A DNA stretch of 64,000 nucleotides from Thermosulfuriphilus ammonigenes (GTDB lineage: Bacteria > Desulfobacterota > Thermodesulfobacteria > Thermodesulfobacteriales > ST65): contig NZ_CP048877.1 in assembly GCF_011207455.1 (NCBI RefSeq), positions 1,976,576 through 2,040,575 of the forward strand, in the 5' to 3' direction. The translations under genes and the position numbers were made by a program. The stretch's first letter is position 1. The number at the start of each line of letters is the position of its first letter. Below the pieces are notes generated by a model, which did no database searches, was not told the origin of the DNA, and saw only the letters and a program-made list of their open reading frames with translations. Of the stretch, positions 52,304 through 61,490 are shown in pieces.

Positions 52304-53992
52304 CTAGGATTTGGCCTTTGAGATACCAAACTTGCGGGCATAAAGGATGCACGGGGCCCGCGAGACAATGACCGAAAGGTCTCTTCCCTCCAGGGCCTTT
52401 TTGACCTTTTCTCTGGCCTCCTTTTTTTGATAGGGATTGATAGTAACTACCTTCTTTACGCCTGCAGCCCGACAGATCTCTTCGATAGAGACCCTGGGGT
52501 GTTCATAACCAGGGGGCATGATTTCCTGAGAGGGGGTGGGTTGATGTCCGGTCATGGCGGTGGTCTCGTTGTCAAGGACCACCAGGGTGAAGCGATGTCG
52601 GTTATAAACAGCGTTGACCAGGGGAGAAAGCCCTGCATGAAAGAGGGTCGAATCTCCGATAAAGGAGATGATTCTCTGGTCGGTGGTGGCCGAAAAACCA
52701 CAGGCGCTGCCTACACTTGATCCCATGCAGATGAGGTAATCGGCCATCTGGATAGGGGGTAGAAGCCCCAGGGTGTAACAGCCGATATCGGTGGGGTAGA
52801 TGGCCTCTTCTCCAAGGTCCTTGAGCACATCCTTGATGATCAAATAGGTCTCCCGGTGGGGGCACCCGGGGCAAAGAGAGGGCGGCCGGGGGGGGAGTTC
52901 GGGGAGCCAGGAAAGGTCCGGCCTTTGGGGTGGATGGTGTTCGATACCCGCCACTTCAGCGATTACCTCTCGTATCTGGGCCGGATTAAATTCGTACAGC
53001 CGAGGAAGATGGCCAGAGGCCTTGCCCAAAATGTCCACTTTGATTCCCCTCTCCTGGGCCACCACTCTGGCTGCCTCTTCCAGATAGGGTTCAAGCTCCT
53101 CAACCACGAGGACCGTTTCTACAGATTTGAGGAACTCGCTCAGGAGCCCTACGGGCCAAGGGTGGGTAAACCCTAGTTTAAGGACTTCCACCCGGTCCTG
53201 GATCTCTAAGGCCTCCAGGGCATCAAGCACATAATTGACAGCTACTCCGCTAGTGATGATTCCCAGAGACCCTTGGCCGATTCTTTGATTGAAGCGAGAG
53301 CCATCGGCCATTACCTGGGCCTCTTTGCCTCGCTGGAGAAGCACCTGATGTCGGGCCCGGGCCACTGCGGGCACCGGGACAAATCTTCCGGGCTCTTTTT
53401 CAAAGTGTCCTTTTGTCCGGGTGGTCTCCGGCAGGGGCCCAAGGGTCACCGGGGCCCGGACATGGCTTGTCCGGGTGGTTGTCCTCAGGATCACCGGTAA
53501 CTCCAGGCGTTCAGAAAGCTCAAAGGCAAAGACCGTCATCTCTTTGGCTTCCTGGGGGTTGGCCGGCTCAAGCATGGGCAGGCCGGAGAGACGGGCGTAG
53601 AAGCGATTGTCCTGTTCGTTCTGACTGGAGTGCATGGAAGGGTCATCGGCAGTGACGATTACCATCCCCGCCTTGATCCCGATATAGGCCAGGGTCATAA
53701 GGGCGTCGGCAGCCACATTAAGACCTACATGTTTCATACAGGTAAGGGTTCTGACTCCAGCCGCTGCTCCTGCGGCTGCTACCTCCATGGCCACCTTTTC
53801 GTTTACTGAAAATTCAAAGCATAGATCGGTCTCCCGGGATATCTGAAAAAGGGTGTTGGCAATTTCCGAAGAGGGGGTTCCGGGATAGGCTGCGGCCAGA
53901 CCCACCCCAGCCTCTATGGCTCCCCTGGCAATGGCCTCATTGCCCAAGAGCAGGAGCTTTTCGCCTGGCTGGTCAGTAAGTAGTGGATGCAT
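52304..53992 (-). CDS. iorA: indolepyruvate ferredoxin oxidoreductase alpha subunit, lacking Fe-S tail
   Basis: 562 residues. N-terminal pyrimidine-binding domain (GNEAIARGAIEAGVGLAAAY, PGTPSSEI), a transketolase-like middle, and the TPP-binding domain (LCPGCPHRETYLIIKDVL, IGDSTLFHAG, VLDNETTAMTGHQPTPS). Classical IorA carries a C-terminal 2[4Fe-4S] ferredoxin-type domain; here the chain stops at VIVSRAPCILYARKF plus a few residues, with no CxxCxxC cluster. No frameshift remnant is seen in the 32 bases before iorB. Electrons must leave by another route, or this is a related short form. Confident family, uncertain substrate. Confidence 0.9.
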   Translation of the reverse strand: MHPLLTDQPGEKLLLLGNEAIARGAIEAGVGLAAAYPGTPSSEIANTLFQISRETDLCFEFSVNEKVAMEVAAAGAAAGVRTLTCMKHVGLNVAADALMTLAYIGIKAGMVIVTADDPSMHSSQNEQDNRFYARLSGLPMLEPANPQEAKEMTVFAFELSERLELPVILRTTTRTSHVRAPVTLGPLPETTRTKGHFEKEPGRFVPVPAVARARHQVLLQRGKEAQVMADGSRFNQRIGQGSLGIITSGVAVNYVLDALEALEIQDRVEVLKLGFTHPWPVGLLSEFLKSVETVLVVEELEPYLEEAARVVAQERGIKVDILGKASGHLPRLYEFNPAQIREVIAEVAGIEHHPPQRPDLSWLPELPPRPPSLCPGCPHRETYLIIKDVLKDLGEEAIYPTDIGCYTLGLLPPIQMADYLICMGSSVGSACGFSATTDQRIISFIGDSTLFHAGLSPLVNAVYNRHRFTLVVLDNETTAMTGHQPTPSQEIMPPGYEHPRVSIEEICRAAGVKKVVTINPYQKKEAREKVKKALEGRDLSVIVSRAPCILYARKFGISKAKS

Positions 53993-54065
53993 TTGGGCCT
54001 CCTAATCAATTTTCTGTCGGTCTTGGCGCTCCTTTTTAAACGTCATGACTAAAAGTGTCAATTTT

Positions 54066-55319
54066 TTAACGCTTGTTGGTTTTACCTGAATCGAGGGCCT
54101 TTGCGGCCAGGGGAACAAGGAGAAGCCCGGGGAGGGCCAGAAAGAAGGTCATTAGAAAAAAGCTGGCGTAGCCCAGGGCCTCGGCCAACCAACCACTGAG
54201 GGCCCCCGAGAGAGAGCGGGTTAGAGAAAACAGGGTGGAGAGCAGGGCATACTGGCTGGCGGCGGCCTGGCGATCACAGAGGGCCATAAGATAGGCCAGA
54301 AACGGGGCCGTTCCTAGACCTCCGGTAAAACTTTCCAGGGCGGAGGCCGAATAGACCAGGGGGCGGCTTGTTTCTAGAGCGGCGGCCAGGGCATAGCCAA
54401 GATTGGACAGGGCCTGGGCGGCTCCTAAGTAGAGAAGTCCGCGAACAAGGCCGATCCGGCTAGTGATTATCCCCCCGGCCATGGCCCCGGCAATAGAGAG
54501 CGCCGTTCCCAGGGAGCCTGAGATCAGGCCGATCTCGGCTCGAGAAAAGCCGGCATCCACCCAGAAGGGATGGACCATGGGCCCCATGGCGGTGTCTCCC
54601 AGCTTAAAGAGGAGTATAAAGACAGCCGCCGGAACAATGCCCGGTCTCTTTAAGAGATTCCTGAAGGTAAAAACGACAGTCTGGCGGACTCCCCTCTGTT
54701 TTCTGGCCGATTCTGCAGCTGGGGGGCCTATCAGCCGGCGGCTTAAAAGGGGCATGAGGGCCAGAAAGATGGCCCCAAAAAGGAGAAAGATCGTTTCCCA
54801 GGGAAGGATCTCACTTAGGGCCACCAGCCCCCCGCCGGTGGCAATTAAGGCCAGGCGGTAAGCCGCCACCCGGATACCGTTAGCGATGCCGAGCTCTTTT
54901 TTCTCCAGGATGGTGATAGTCAGACCATCGATGGCGATGTCCTGGTTGGCCCCGGCCAGAGCCAGGGCTAAAAGGGCGGTCACCAGGGCCACCTGGGAGG
55001 CCGAAACCCCGAGGACCAGAGAGGCGGCTATAATTATCAACCAGCTGGCCAGGATCCAATAACGATACTCTCCCAGGCTGTCTACCAGATAGGCCCAAAG
55101 AGGTTTGGCACTCCAGAAGAGAGAAAGGAGGGAGAGAAGTCCGATCTCCTTGAGACCTGTCCCCTCAAGGCGCAGAAAGACGGGCATGAGGACAAAGAGC
55201 AGGCCGAAAGGGGCCCCCTCGGCAAAGTATAAACCGGCCACTAAAAGGGCCTTTGAGGCAGGAAGCCCTCTGCTAAGGGCCTCTTTTATGTCTTTGAATT
55301 TGTGATAATTTTTGGCCAT
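54066..55319 (-). CDS. AmpG-like major facilitator permease
   Basis: 417 residues, about twelve hydrophobic segments. GLYFAEGAPFGLLFVLMPVF in TM1, DIAIDGLTITILEKKELGIANGIR in the central region (only the first 20 are quoted as diagnostic) and an FTGGLGTAPFLAYLMALCDR-type segment are those of the AmpG / PAT (acetyl-CoA or muropeptide transporter) branch. Likely imports anhydromuropeptides or a related solute. ATG 55319 leaves a normal N-terminal tail, but no good ribosome binding site is visible. Its start codon overlaps, on the opposite strand, the ATG of the divergent gene. Confidence 0.82.
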   Translation of the reverse strand: MAKNYHKFKDIKEALSRGLPASKALLVAGLYFAEGAPFGLLFVLMPVFLRLEGTGLKEIGLLSLLSLFWSAKPLWAYLVDSLGEYRYWILASWLIIIAASLVLGVSASQVALVTALLALALAGANQDIAIDGLTITILEKKELGIANGIRVAAYRLALIATGGGLVALSEILPWETIFLLFGAIFLALMPLLSRRLIGPPAAESARKQRGVRQTVVFTFRNLLKRPGIVPAAVFILLFKLGDTAMGPMVHPFWVDAGFSRAEIGLISGSLGTALSIAGAMAGGIITSRIGLVRGLLYLGAAQALSNLGYALAAALETSRPLVYSASALESFTGGLGTAPFLAYLMALCDRQAAASQYALLSTLFSLTRSLSGALSGWLAEALGYASFFLMTFFLALPGLLLVPLAAKALDSGKTNKR

Positions 55320-56004
55320 GAGGCACACTTTTCTGGCCGCCCGCTGGGTGGGCGAGGCTTTAGAAAGATATCGCAATCGCCCACCTAAGGCGACCATAAA
55401 GGGCAAAAGAATAGTCTTTTCCGAAAGACACTATCTGGCCGCCCTGCTCCACATATATGTTGGAGGCGGTCTTTCCCTCTCCCAGGTGGCCAACCTGGCC
55501 AGACTCCCCGTGGAGGAAGTCCGCTTCCAGCGGACTCAGATAGACTTTCTCACCCTGGCCGACTATCTCAAGACCAAATTCTCGGAGTGGTATCGGGAGA
55601 TGCTCCAGCTGGAGGATTTCAGCCTGGATTCTTATGCGGCCATTGCCTGGGAGTTTAATCTCTTAGAAGAGATGGTCCGCTCCCAGGTCAAGATTCCCCT
55701 GCTCCATCGCCTGAAGATTCTGGCCTACGATATAGACGATTATCTTCAGGGGGGGAAAGAGCCCGATGAGTATGATCGCCGCGTCTTTCGGCGACTCTTT
55801 ACCTTTTTTCAGTTGATAGAGGCCATCCGTCCCACCCTGACCCGACGTCTTTTGGAGCGGGATATGATCCCCTTAGCCCAGAGATCCTTGGGAGCTGAAA
55901 TCGAGCCGATCCTTTCCTGGCGCCCTGAAGAAGAAAAACAACCAGGCCTTTTCTCTGATCTTTTGATGGATATTCAGGAGGTTACCGAGAAATCTCTTTC
56001 TTGA
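55318..56004 (+). CDS. hypothetical helical protein
   Basis: 228 residues, almost entirely helical and charged, no cysteines, no signal peptide. Residues about 40-62 (LSLSQVANLARLPVEEVRFQ) look like a helix-turn-helix, so a DNA-binding or adaptor role is possible. No family recognised. ATG 55318 (or TTG 55312) overlaps the divergent AmpG-like start. The 3' end is 3 bases from the convergent cheX stop. Confidence 0.62.
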   Translation: MRHTFLAARWVGEALERYRNRPPKATIKGKRIVFSERHYLAALLHIYVGGGLSLSQVANLARLPVEEVRFQRTQIDFLTLADYLKTKFSEWYREMLQLEDFSLDSYAAIAWEFNLLEEMVRSQVKIPLLHRLKILAYDIDDYLQGGKEPDEYDRRVFRRLFTFFQLIEAIRPTLTRRLLERDMIPLAQRSLGAEIEPILSWRPEEEKQPGLFSDLLMDIQEVTEKSLS

Positions 56005-56007
56005 GGG

Positions 56008-56478
56008 CTAATCGCTTAGACAAACCTCCACGGTAAATTCTCCGGCTTCGGTGCTGAAGGGAATAGCCAGTTTGGGGCCGCTACAGAGGTGTTTGATGGT
56101 GTGTCCCTTACCGGTGACAATGGTAGGAATGGAGGCCGAAAGGTTGAGTCCGTCTTTTTGGAGCATCTGGCGAGCGTTGCCGCAGATCATGTTGGTCAGC
56201 TCACCGACGGCGTCTTTCACCTCCTCGGTAATACCATCGTATTTCTCTCCTAACATGTTGGCCAGGATATGGAGAATACATGGTTCGGTAAAGGTGATGG
56301 ATAGGGAACCCTCTTTGTCACCGGTTATGCCGATAATTCCGGTGATGTCTCCGGTGGCTGTGCCATCTTTTTTGATGTAAGGTTTTCCCGGTTTGGCCTC
56401 GGTCATGGCCATAGTCTTCAAGACATTTACTGCTGCCGAGAGAAAGGGGTTGATATAGCGAACGTCCATTCGGGCCAT
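56008..56478 (-). CDS. cheX: CheX-family CheY-P phosphatase
   Basis: 156 residues. The catalytic CheX/CheC motif E-x-x-N is present in AVGELTNMICGNAR, preceded by NMLGEKY and SLSITFTEPCILHIL and followed by GKGHTIKHLCSGPKLAIPF. CheX dephosphorylates phospho-CheY-like receivers; stand-alone copies also act in type IV pilus or other signalling. No chemotaxis genes are near. ATG 56478 follows AGGAGGAGAGT. A conserved stand-alone gene, so the partner receiver is unknown. Confidence 0.88.
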   Translation of the reverse strand: MARMDVRYINPFLSAAVNVLKTMAMTEAKPGKPYIKKDGTATGDITGIIGITGDKEGSLSITFTEPCILHILANMLGEKYDGITEEVKDAVGELTNMICGNARQMLQKDGLNLSASIPTIVTGKGHTIKHLCSGPKLAIPFSTEAGEFTVEVCLSD

Positions 56479-56562
56479 ACTCTCCTCCTTATCACTTCCA
56501 ATCGAATATTTAATCGGCAAGGAAACATTCCACCTTAATCCTCAATAACTGTCTTCTATCCT

Positions 56563-57699
56563 TCAGAACTGGCGTCGGAAGCGGTAGGCGCCAAAGGCGA
56601 ATATGGCCAGACCGAGGGTGATCATGCCCAAAAACTCTGGCCAGAGGGTTCTGAGCCCCACTCCTTTGAGGAAAATGCCATAGGTGATGAGGATGTAGTA
56701 ATGGAGGGGAGAGAAGACCATCAGCTCCCTTAGCCAGAAGGGCATGGCCTCCGGGGGAGTCCAGGTGCCAGAGAGAAAGATAATGGGGGCGATGGCAATG
56801 ATGGTCAGAAGCCCTACCTGGGCCAGGTTGCGGGCTAAGGTGGCGATAAAAAGGCCGTAGCCGCAGGAGGTAAAGACATAGAGGGCCGTGGCCAGAAAGA
56901 AGAGCGGCAAGGAGCCCCTCAAAGGCACCTTGAAGATCGGCTCCAAGACAAAACCAATAGAGGCCGCCGTGCCCACCAAAATAACCCCGGTCATGGCCAA
57001 AACCTTGGAGAACATGATCTCCAGAGGGCCAAGAGGGGAGACCAGCAGCTGCTCAATGGTTCCGCGTTCCTTCTCCCGGACCATGGCTGCCGCTGGAAGG
57101 AGCATGGTCAGAAGGGTGATCACTGTAAGGAGCTCAGAAACAGACATAAACCAGGGCTCACGCTGATTGGGGTTGAACCATATTCGTTCTCGGTTGATTA
57201 TGAGGGGGAGCTTTTCGAGGTCTTCATCTTTGAGCCCCAGGCGCTCAAAGGCCTGGTCTTGGCTGAAAGTAGCTACAATCTGGCCACCATAACTGGCGGC
57301 CAGAAATCCGATGGCAGAGTTGCTGGTGTCCACCAGCATCTGGACTTCTGTGCCCCGTCCCGAGGCAATGTCGGCCTCAAAACCCTCGGGGATATCCAAG
57401 ACAACCATGGCCTCTCCCCGTTCCAGAAGCCTGATGGCTTCCTGACTTCGGGCAACCTCCCCGGCATAGATAAAATAAGGGCTGGTGAAGCGGGCCATAA
57501 GCTCCCTTGAATGATGGCTGCGGTCATGGTCAAGACCCATAAGGAGGGTATTCCTCAAGGAGATACTTACCCCCGAGCCAGCGATATAGACGTCCACCAG
57601 AAAGAGATAGACCGTGGCCACAATAAGGGCCGTATCCCTTACCAGCTGAAGGAGCTCCTTGATGGTGAGGACATAGATTCGCCTAAGACTGGCCCTCAT
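56563..57699 (-). CDS. ABC-2 type transporter permease (YbhR/YhhJ-like)
   Basis: 378 residues. One N-terminal TM, a large periplasmic domain (about 45-170) and five C-terminal TMs: the ABC2_membrane_3 layout. VREKERGTIEQLLVSPLGPLEI at about 208-228 is the conserved coupling-helix sequence (first 20 suffice). Forms a heterodimer with the permease encoded upstream, with which it overlaps by 4 bases. Part of a tripartite-like efflux system. Confidence 0.9.
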   Translation of the reverse strand: MRASLRRIYVLTIKELLQLVRDTALIVATVYLFLVDVYIAGSGVSISLRNTLLMGLDHDRSHHSRELMARFTSPYFIYAGEVARSQEAIRLLERGEAMVVLDIPEGFEADIASGRGTEVQMLVDTSNSAIGFLAASYGGQIVATFSQDQAFERLGLKDEDLEKLPLIINRERIWFNPNQREPWFMSVSELLTVITLLTMLLPAAAMVREKERGTIEQLLVSPLGPLEIMFSKVLAMTGVILVGTAASIGFVLEPIFKVPLRGSLPLFFLATALYVFTSCGYGLFIATLARNLAQVGLLTIIAIAPIIFLSGTWTPPEAMPFWLRELMVFSPLHYYILITYGIFLKGVGLRTLWPEFLGMITLGLAIFAFGAYRFRRQF

Positions 57700-58850
57700 C
57701 TTTTGACCCTTTTGCGGAAGAGTTTATATCCCAGAAAGAGCATCAACAGGGCGTAGAAGACGATGAAGGCGATCTCCGGGCCGAAGGTCTGCCATCTGCT
57801 GGCTTTAAGAAAGGTTCCGTGGAGGATGGCCGTAAAATACATGGAGGGAAAGAGCCGGGCCTCTATCTGACCGGCCCGATCCAGACAAGATACCGGGACC
57901 AGCATTCCCGAGTAGAGGAAGGAGGGAATCATGGTGGCCACCATAGCCACCATGATGGCGGCAATCTGACTCCGGGCAAAGGTGGAAATGAGGAGTCCCA
58001 GGCCGGTGCTACCGGCTACATAGGCCACCGCTGAAAGATAAAAGAAGGAGAAACTGCCCCTAAAAGGGGCCTTAAAGACGTAAATAGCCAGAAGCCAGAG
58101 GACAAGGGCGTTGAAACAGGAGATGACAAAATAGGGCAGGAGCTTTCCGATGACGAACTCCAGCCGACTTATGGTCGAGGAGTAGATATTGAAAATGGAT
58201 CCGGTTTCCTTCTCCCGGACAATGGCCACAGCGGTAAGGAGTGGCGGAGTCATCAGGAGAACCATTCCGATTAAGGCCGGGGCAATAGAGTGGATACTCT
58301 TTACCTCCTGGTTGAAAAGGTAGCGTACCTCCAGGCGAACCGGGTTGACTAAGGTCTCGGCCCTCTCCAGCGGAAGACCGGATTTCCGGGCCAGGTGATC
58401 CCTCAAACGCTGGCGATTGATGGTTCCGTTTATGGCCGCCAGATAGCCCTTAATCATCTGGGCCCGGTAGGGGAAGATACCATCGACAATAGTCTGGACA
58501 TAGGCGGCCCGGCCCTGATGGAGATCTCGTTCAAACCCCGGAGGGACGATAATTACTACCCGGATTTTTCCTTCGACAAGACGTTTTAGGGCCTCGTCCT
58601 CTTTATGGTAGCTCCCTTTGAGAGAAAAATAGCGAGACTGGATAAAGTGGTAGAGGTAATCCCGACTGCTATCACTGCCATCCTGATCCACAATGGCCAG
58701 GGGAATATTTTCTACGTCCAGAGAGAGTCCGTAGCCAAAGAGGATCATCAGGATCGAGGGCACCAGAAAGGCCATGGTCATGAAGAGGGGGTCCTTCCGG
58801 ATTTCGATGCTTTCCTTAACTACCAAGGCCCTGATTCTTCTCCATTCCAT
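57696..58850 (-). CDS. ABC-2 type transporter permease (YbhS-like)
   Basis: 384 residues, same layout as its neighbour: TM1 with SILMILFGYGLSLDVENIPL, a periplasmic domain, then five TMs with VREKETGSIFNIYSSTISRL as the coupling sequence. The ATG at 58850 follows GAGAGAGGAAGGTC and overlaps the ATPase gene by 35 bases. With the HlyD-type adaptor and dual ATPase it matches the YbhGFSR / YhiI-RbbA-YhhJ pattern of drug or small-molecule efflux. Confidence 0.9.
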   Translation of the reverse strand: MEWRRIRALVVKESIEIRKDPLFMTMAFLVPSILMILFGYGLSLDVENIPLAIVDQDGSDSSRDYLYHFIQSRYFSLKGSYHKEDEALKRLVEGKIRVVIIVPPGFERDLHQGRAAYVQTIVDGIFPYRAQMIKGYLAAINGTINRQRLRDHLARKSGLPLERAETLVNPVRLEVRYLFNQEVKSIHSIAPALIGMVLLMTPPLLTAVAIVREKETGSIFNIYSSTISRLEFVIGKLLPYFVISCFNALVLWLLAIYVFKAPFRGSFSFFYLSAVAYVAGSTGLGLLISTFARSQIAAIMVAMVATMIPSFLYSGMLVPVSCLDRAGQIEARLFPSMYFTAILHGTFLKASRWQTFGPEIAFIVFYALLMLFLGYKLFRKRVKR

Positions 58851-60552
58851 GACCTTCCTCTCTCAAAATATGATAGACGAAGACGTCTTCCATGGTGATC
58901 TCCTCGGGGAGAAGGCCACGAGGAGAGAAGGCCTTAAGGGCGTTTATTTTTTCTTCCGGGGCCAGAACCCTGATCCGGGCTCCATATAGGGTGGCCTGAA
59001 GGCCCATTCCTCTTAGCTCCCTTAACACAGACAGGGGGTTGGAGACCAGGAGACTTATTGGCCGACCGGCCCTCTTTAACACCGCCTCTTTGAGGGCCTT
59101 TGGTGTTCCCTCGGCGATGATTCGTCCTTCATGCATCAGGCAGAGGCGGTCACAGTATTCGGCCTCCGTCATGTAGTGGGTGGTCACCAGGACGGTTATT
59201 TTCAGCTCCTGGGCCAAGAGATAAATAATCTCCCAGAAGCGCTTCCGGCCGGGAGGATCAACTCCGGAGGTGGGCTCGTCCAGAAAGACCACCTGGGGGC
59301 GGTGGACGATGGCACAGGCCAGGGCCAGCCTTTGACGGACTCCCAGGGGAAGGTCGGCGGTCCGGCGTTCCTCAAACCCCTTGAGCTGACAGAGGTCCAC
59401 CAAGGCCTCCATGACCTCCTTTTCGTTTCTAACCCCATAGATTCCGGCGTAGAGCCAAAGGTTTTCTCGGGCGGTGAGATCTCTATAAAGGGAGAAACTC
59501 TGGGACATATAGCCGATTCTCTGGCGAATATGGCGGCCGGGGGCCCTCATATCTACCCCGGCCACCCGTCCCTCTCCCCGGCTGGGTCTAAGGAGACCAC
59601 AAAGCATGCGGACTACGGTGGTCTTGCCGGCTCCGTTAGGACCAAGCAGACCAAAGACCTCCCCGGCAGCTACTGAAAAGCTGACTCTATCCACCGCCCG
59701 AAAACGACCAAAATCCTTAACCAGCTCCCGGGCCTCAATTACCGGCCCTGAGGGCGGCTCCCCTTCGCCCTTTAAGACGGGAGGAAGATAGGCCACTGGG
59801 TGGTGCTTTTCGGCCAGCCGGAAGAACCAGCTCTCCAGCCCCTCCGGGGCCAGGTCTTCCGGTGTTCCCCGGGCGATTATCCGGCCGCCGGAGAGCAGGG
59901 CCAGCTGATGGAAGCGACTGGCCTCATCCAGGTAGGAGGTGGAAATAACCGCGGTAAGCTCCCTTTCGGCTACCAGTTCGGCCACGATGGCCCAGAGCTC
60001 CTGGCGCGATAGGGGATCAACCCCGGTGGTGGGTTCGTCAAGAATAATTAGCTCCGGCTGATGGATAAGGGTGCAGGCCAGCCCCAACTTTTGTTTCATG
60101 CCTCCAGACAGATCCTTCACTTTCCGGTCAGGGTAGGGGGCCAGTCTGGTTATGGCCAAGAGCCTTTCCCGCCGCCGGTAATACTCTTTCTCCGGGACAA
60201 GCCTTAACTCGGCAAAAAAACGCAGGTTCTCCTCCACGGTCAGTTCCGGGTAGAGGTGGAGTCCCAGCCCCTGAGGCATGAACCCCAGACGCCCCTTGAT
60301 TGCTTCGGCGTCTTCCTCTGAGGCCAGAGGTTGAGACAGGACGATGACCTGGCCTTCGTCATGACTTAAGACTCCGGCGATTATCTTAAGAAGGCTGCTC
60401 TTTCCGGCCCCATCAGGGCCAATAAGGCCAAAGATTTCCCCTTTAGGGATCTCCAGATCCAGGCCACCCAGGGCCTCTATCCGGCCGTATCTCTTGCGTA
60501 GCCCTCTGATGACTACCGCCGGGTGGCTCATCGGGGGAGTCTCTTGGGCCAT
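58816..60552 (-). CDS. dual-domain ABC transporter ATPase (YbhF-like)
   Basis: 578 residues with two nucleotide-binding domains. N-half: Walker A GPDGAGKSSLLK, signature LSGGMKQKLGLAC, Walker B LIILDEPTTGVDP. C-half: GPNGAGKTTVVRMLCG, degenerate signature LPLGVRQRLALAC, VVFLDEPTSGVDP. The weak second signature is usual for this subfamily. Powers the two permeases downstream. The start overlaps the adaptor gene by 25 bases. Confidence 0.93.
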   Translation of the reverse strand: MAQETPPMSHPAVVIRGLRKRYGRIEALGGLDLEIPKGEIFGLIGPDGAGKSSLLKIIAGVLSHDEGQVIVLSQPLASEEDAEAIKGRLGFMPQGLGLHLYPELTVEENLRFFAELRLVPEKEYYRRRERLLAITRLAPYPDRKVKDLSGGMKQKLGLACTLIHQPELIILDEPTTGVDPLSRQELWAIVAELVAERELTAVISTSYLDEASRFHQLALLSGGRIIARGTPEDLAPEGLESWFFRLAEKHHPVAYLPPVLKGEGEPPSGPVIEARELVKDFGRFRAVDRVSFSVAAGEVFGLLGPNGAGKTTVVRMLCGLLRPSRGEGRVAGVDMRAPGRHIRQRIGYMSQSFSLYRDLTARENLWLYAGIYGVRNEKEVMEALVDLCQLKGFEERRTADLPLGVRQRLALACAIVHRPQVVFLDEPTSGVDPPGRKRFWEIIYLLAQELKITVLVTTHYMTEAEYCDRLCLMHEGRIIAEGTPKALKEAVLKRAGRPISLLVSNPLSVLRELRGMGLQATLYGARIRVLAPEEKINALKAFSPRGLLPEEITMEDVFVYHILREEGHGMEKNQGLGS

Positions 60553-61490
60553 GGGGCTTCAGGGGAGATCCTGATGAGGGCATCGGCCGGCATGCCTGGG
60601 GTGAGAATATGGCCCGGATTTTCCTGAAGATAGAGCTTTACGGCATAGACCATCTTTACCCTCTCAGCCCTGGTTTGGACCTCTTTGGGAGTAAATTCGG
60701 CCTTCCGGGCAATGTAGCCTACACGGGCGGGAAATCCCCTTTTCGGAAAGGCATCTACATAGACCCGGGCCTCTTGTCCCAAGGCCAAAAGGCCAATCTC
60801 CCTCTCGGGGACGTAAGCTTTAAGGTAGAGCTGGTCAAGATCGGCCATAAGGCAAAGGGGGCCTCCGGCCGATAGCATTTCTCCTACGTTGGTCAGCTTT
60901 CGGATAATGGCCCCGGTTATGGGGGCCTTGATCTGGCTATAATCAAGGAGGGCCTCCACCTCTTGGAGGGCCGCCTTGGCCTGAGAGACGCCCTTTTGGG
61001 CGGCTTTAAGCCCCTCTCTGGCCAGCCTGAGATCAGCCCGTCGGGTCTGAAAGAGGAGTTCTACTCTTTCGAATTCCTTCTGGGAGATAACTCCTCGCCG
61101 GTGCAGTTCCCGATAGCGTCTTTGATCTCTGAGGGCCTGTTCGTAGGCCACCTGGGCCTTCTCCAGGGTGGCCCGGGCCATCTGAAGACGGGCCTGAGCC
61201 TCCTGGAGACCAGCCAGGGCCCGGGCCCTGCGGGCCTTAAGCTCCTCGGCTTCTATCTGGGCCAAAAGGTCTCCCTTTTTAACCTCCTTTCCCTCGGTAA
61301 AGTGGATCTCTTTGACCCTGCCCGGTATCCGGGTAGCCACCGTGACCACCTCGGCTTCCAGGCGTCCGCTGGCAAAGACAAAGCCTGGAGGCAAACGCTG
61401 GGCCTCTCTCTGGCGATAAATACTAAAGGCCGCGGCCAGAAAGATGACCCCTAAAGCGGCGGCAAGGAGAAGGAGACCTCGGGGCTTCAT
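60528..61490 (-). CDS. HlyD-family membrane fusion adaptor (YbhG-like)
   Basis: 320 residues. N-terminal membrane anchor (LLLLAAALGVIFLAAAFSIY), a lipoyl half-motif (GRVKEIHFTEGKEVKKGDLL), a long coiled-coil hairpin (about 95-190, Ala/Arg/Glu/Leu-rich), the second lipoyl half (YSQIKAPITGAIIRKLTNVG) and a beta-barrel domain with FPARVGYIARKAEFTPKEVQ. The latter motif is characteristic of YbhG-like adaptors. First gene of the efflux operon. No TolC-type outer-membrane gene is adjacent. Confidence 0.92.
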   Translation of the reverse strand: MKPRGLLLLAAALGVIFLAAAFSIYRQREAQRLPPGFVFASGRLEAEVVTVATRIPGRVKEIHFTEGKEVKKGDLLAQIEAEELKARRARALAGLQEAQARLQMARATLEKAQVAYEQALRDQRRYRELHRRGVISQKEFERVELLFQTRRADLRLAREGLKAAQKGVSQAKAALQEVEALLDYSQIKAPITGAIIRKLTNVGEMLSAGGPLCLMADLDQLYLKAYVPEREIGLLALGQEARVYVDAFPKRGFPARVGYIARKAEFTPKEVQTRAERVKMVYAVKLYLQENPGHILTPGMPADALIRISPEAPWPKRLPR

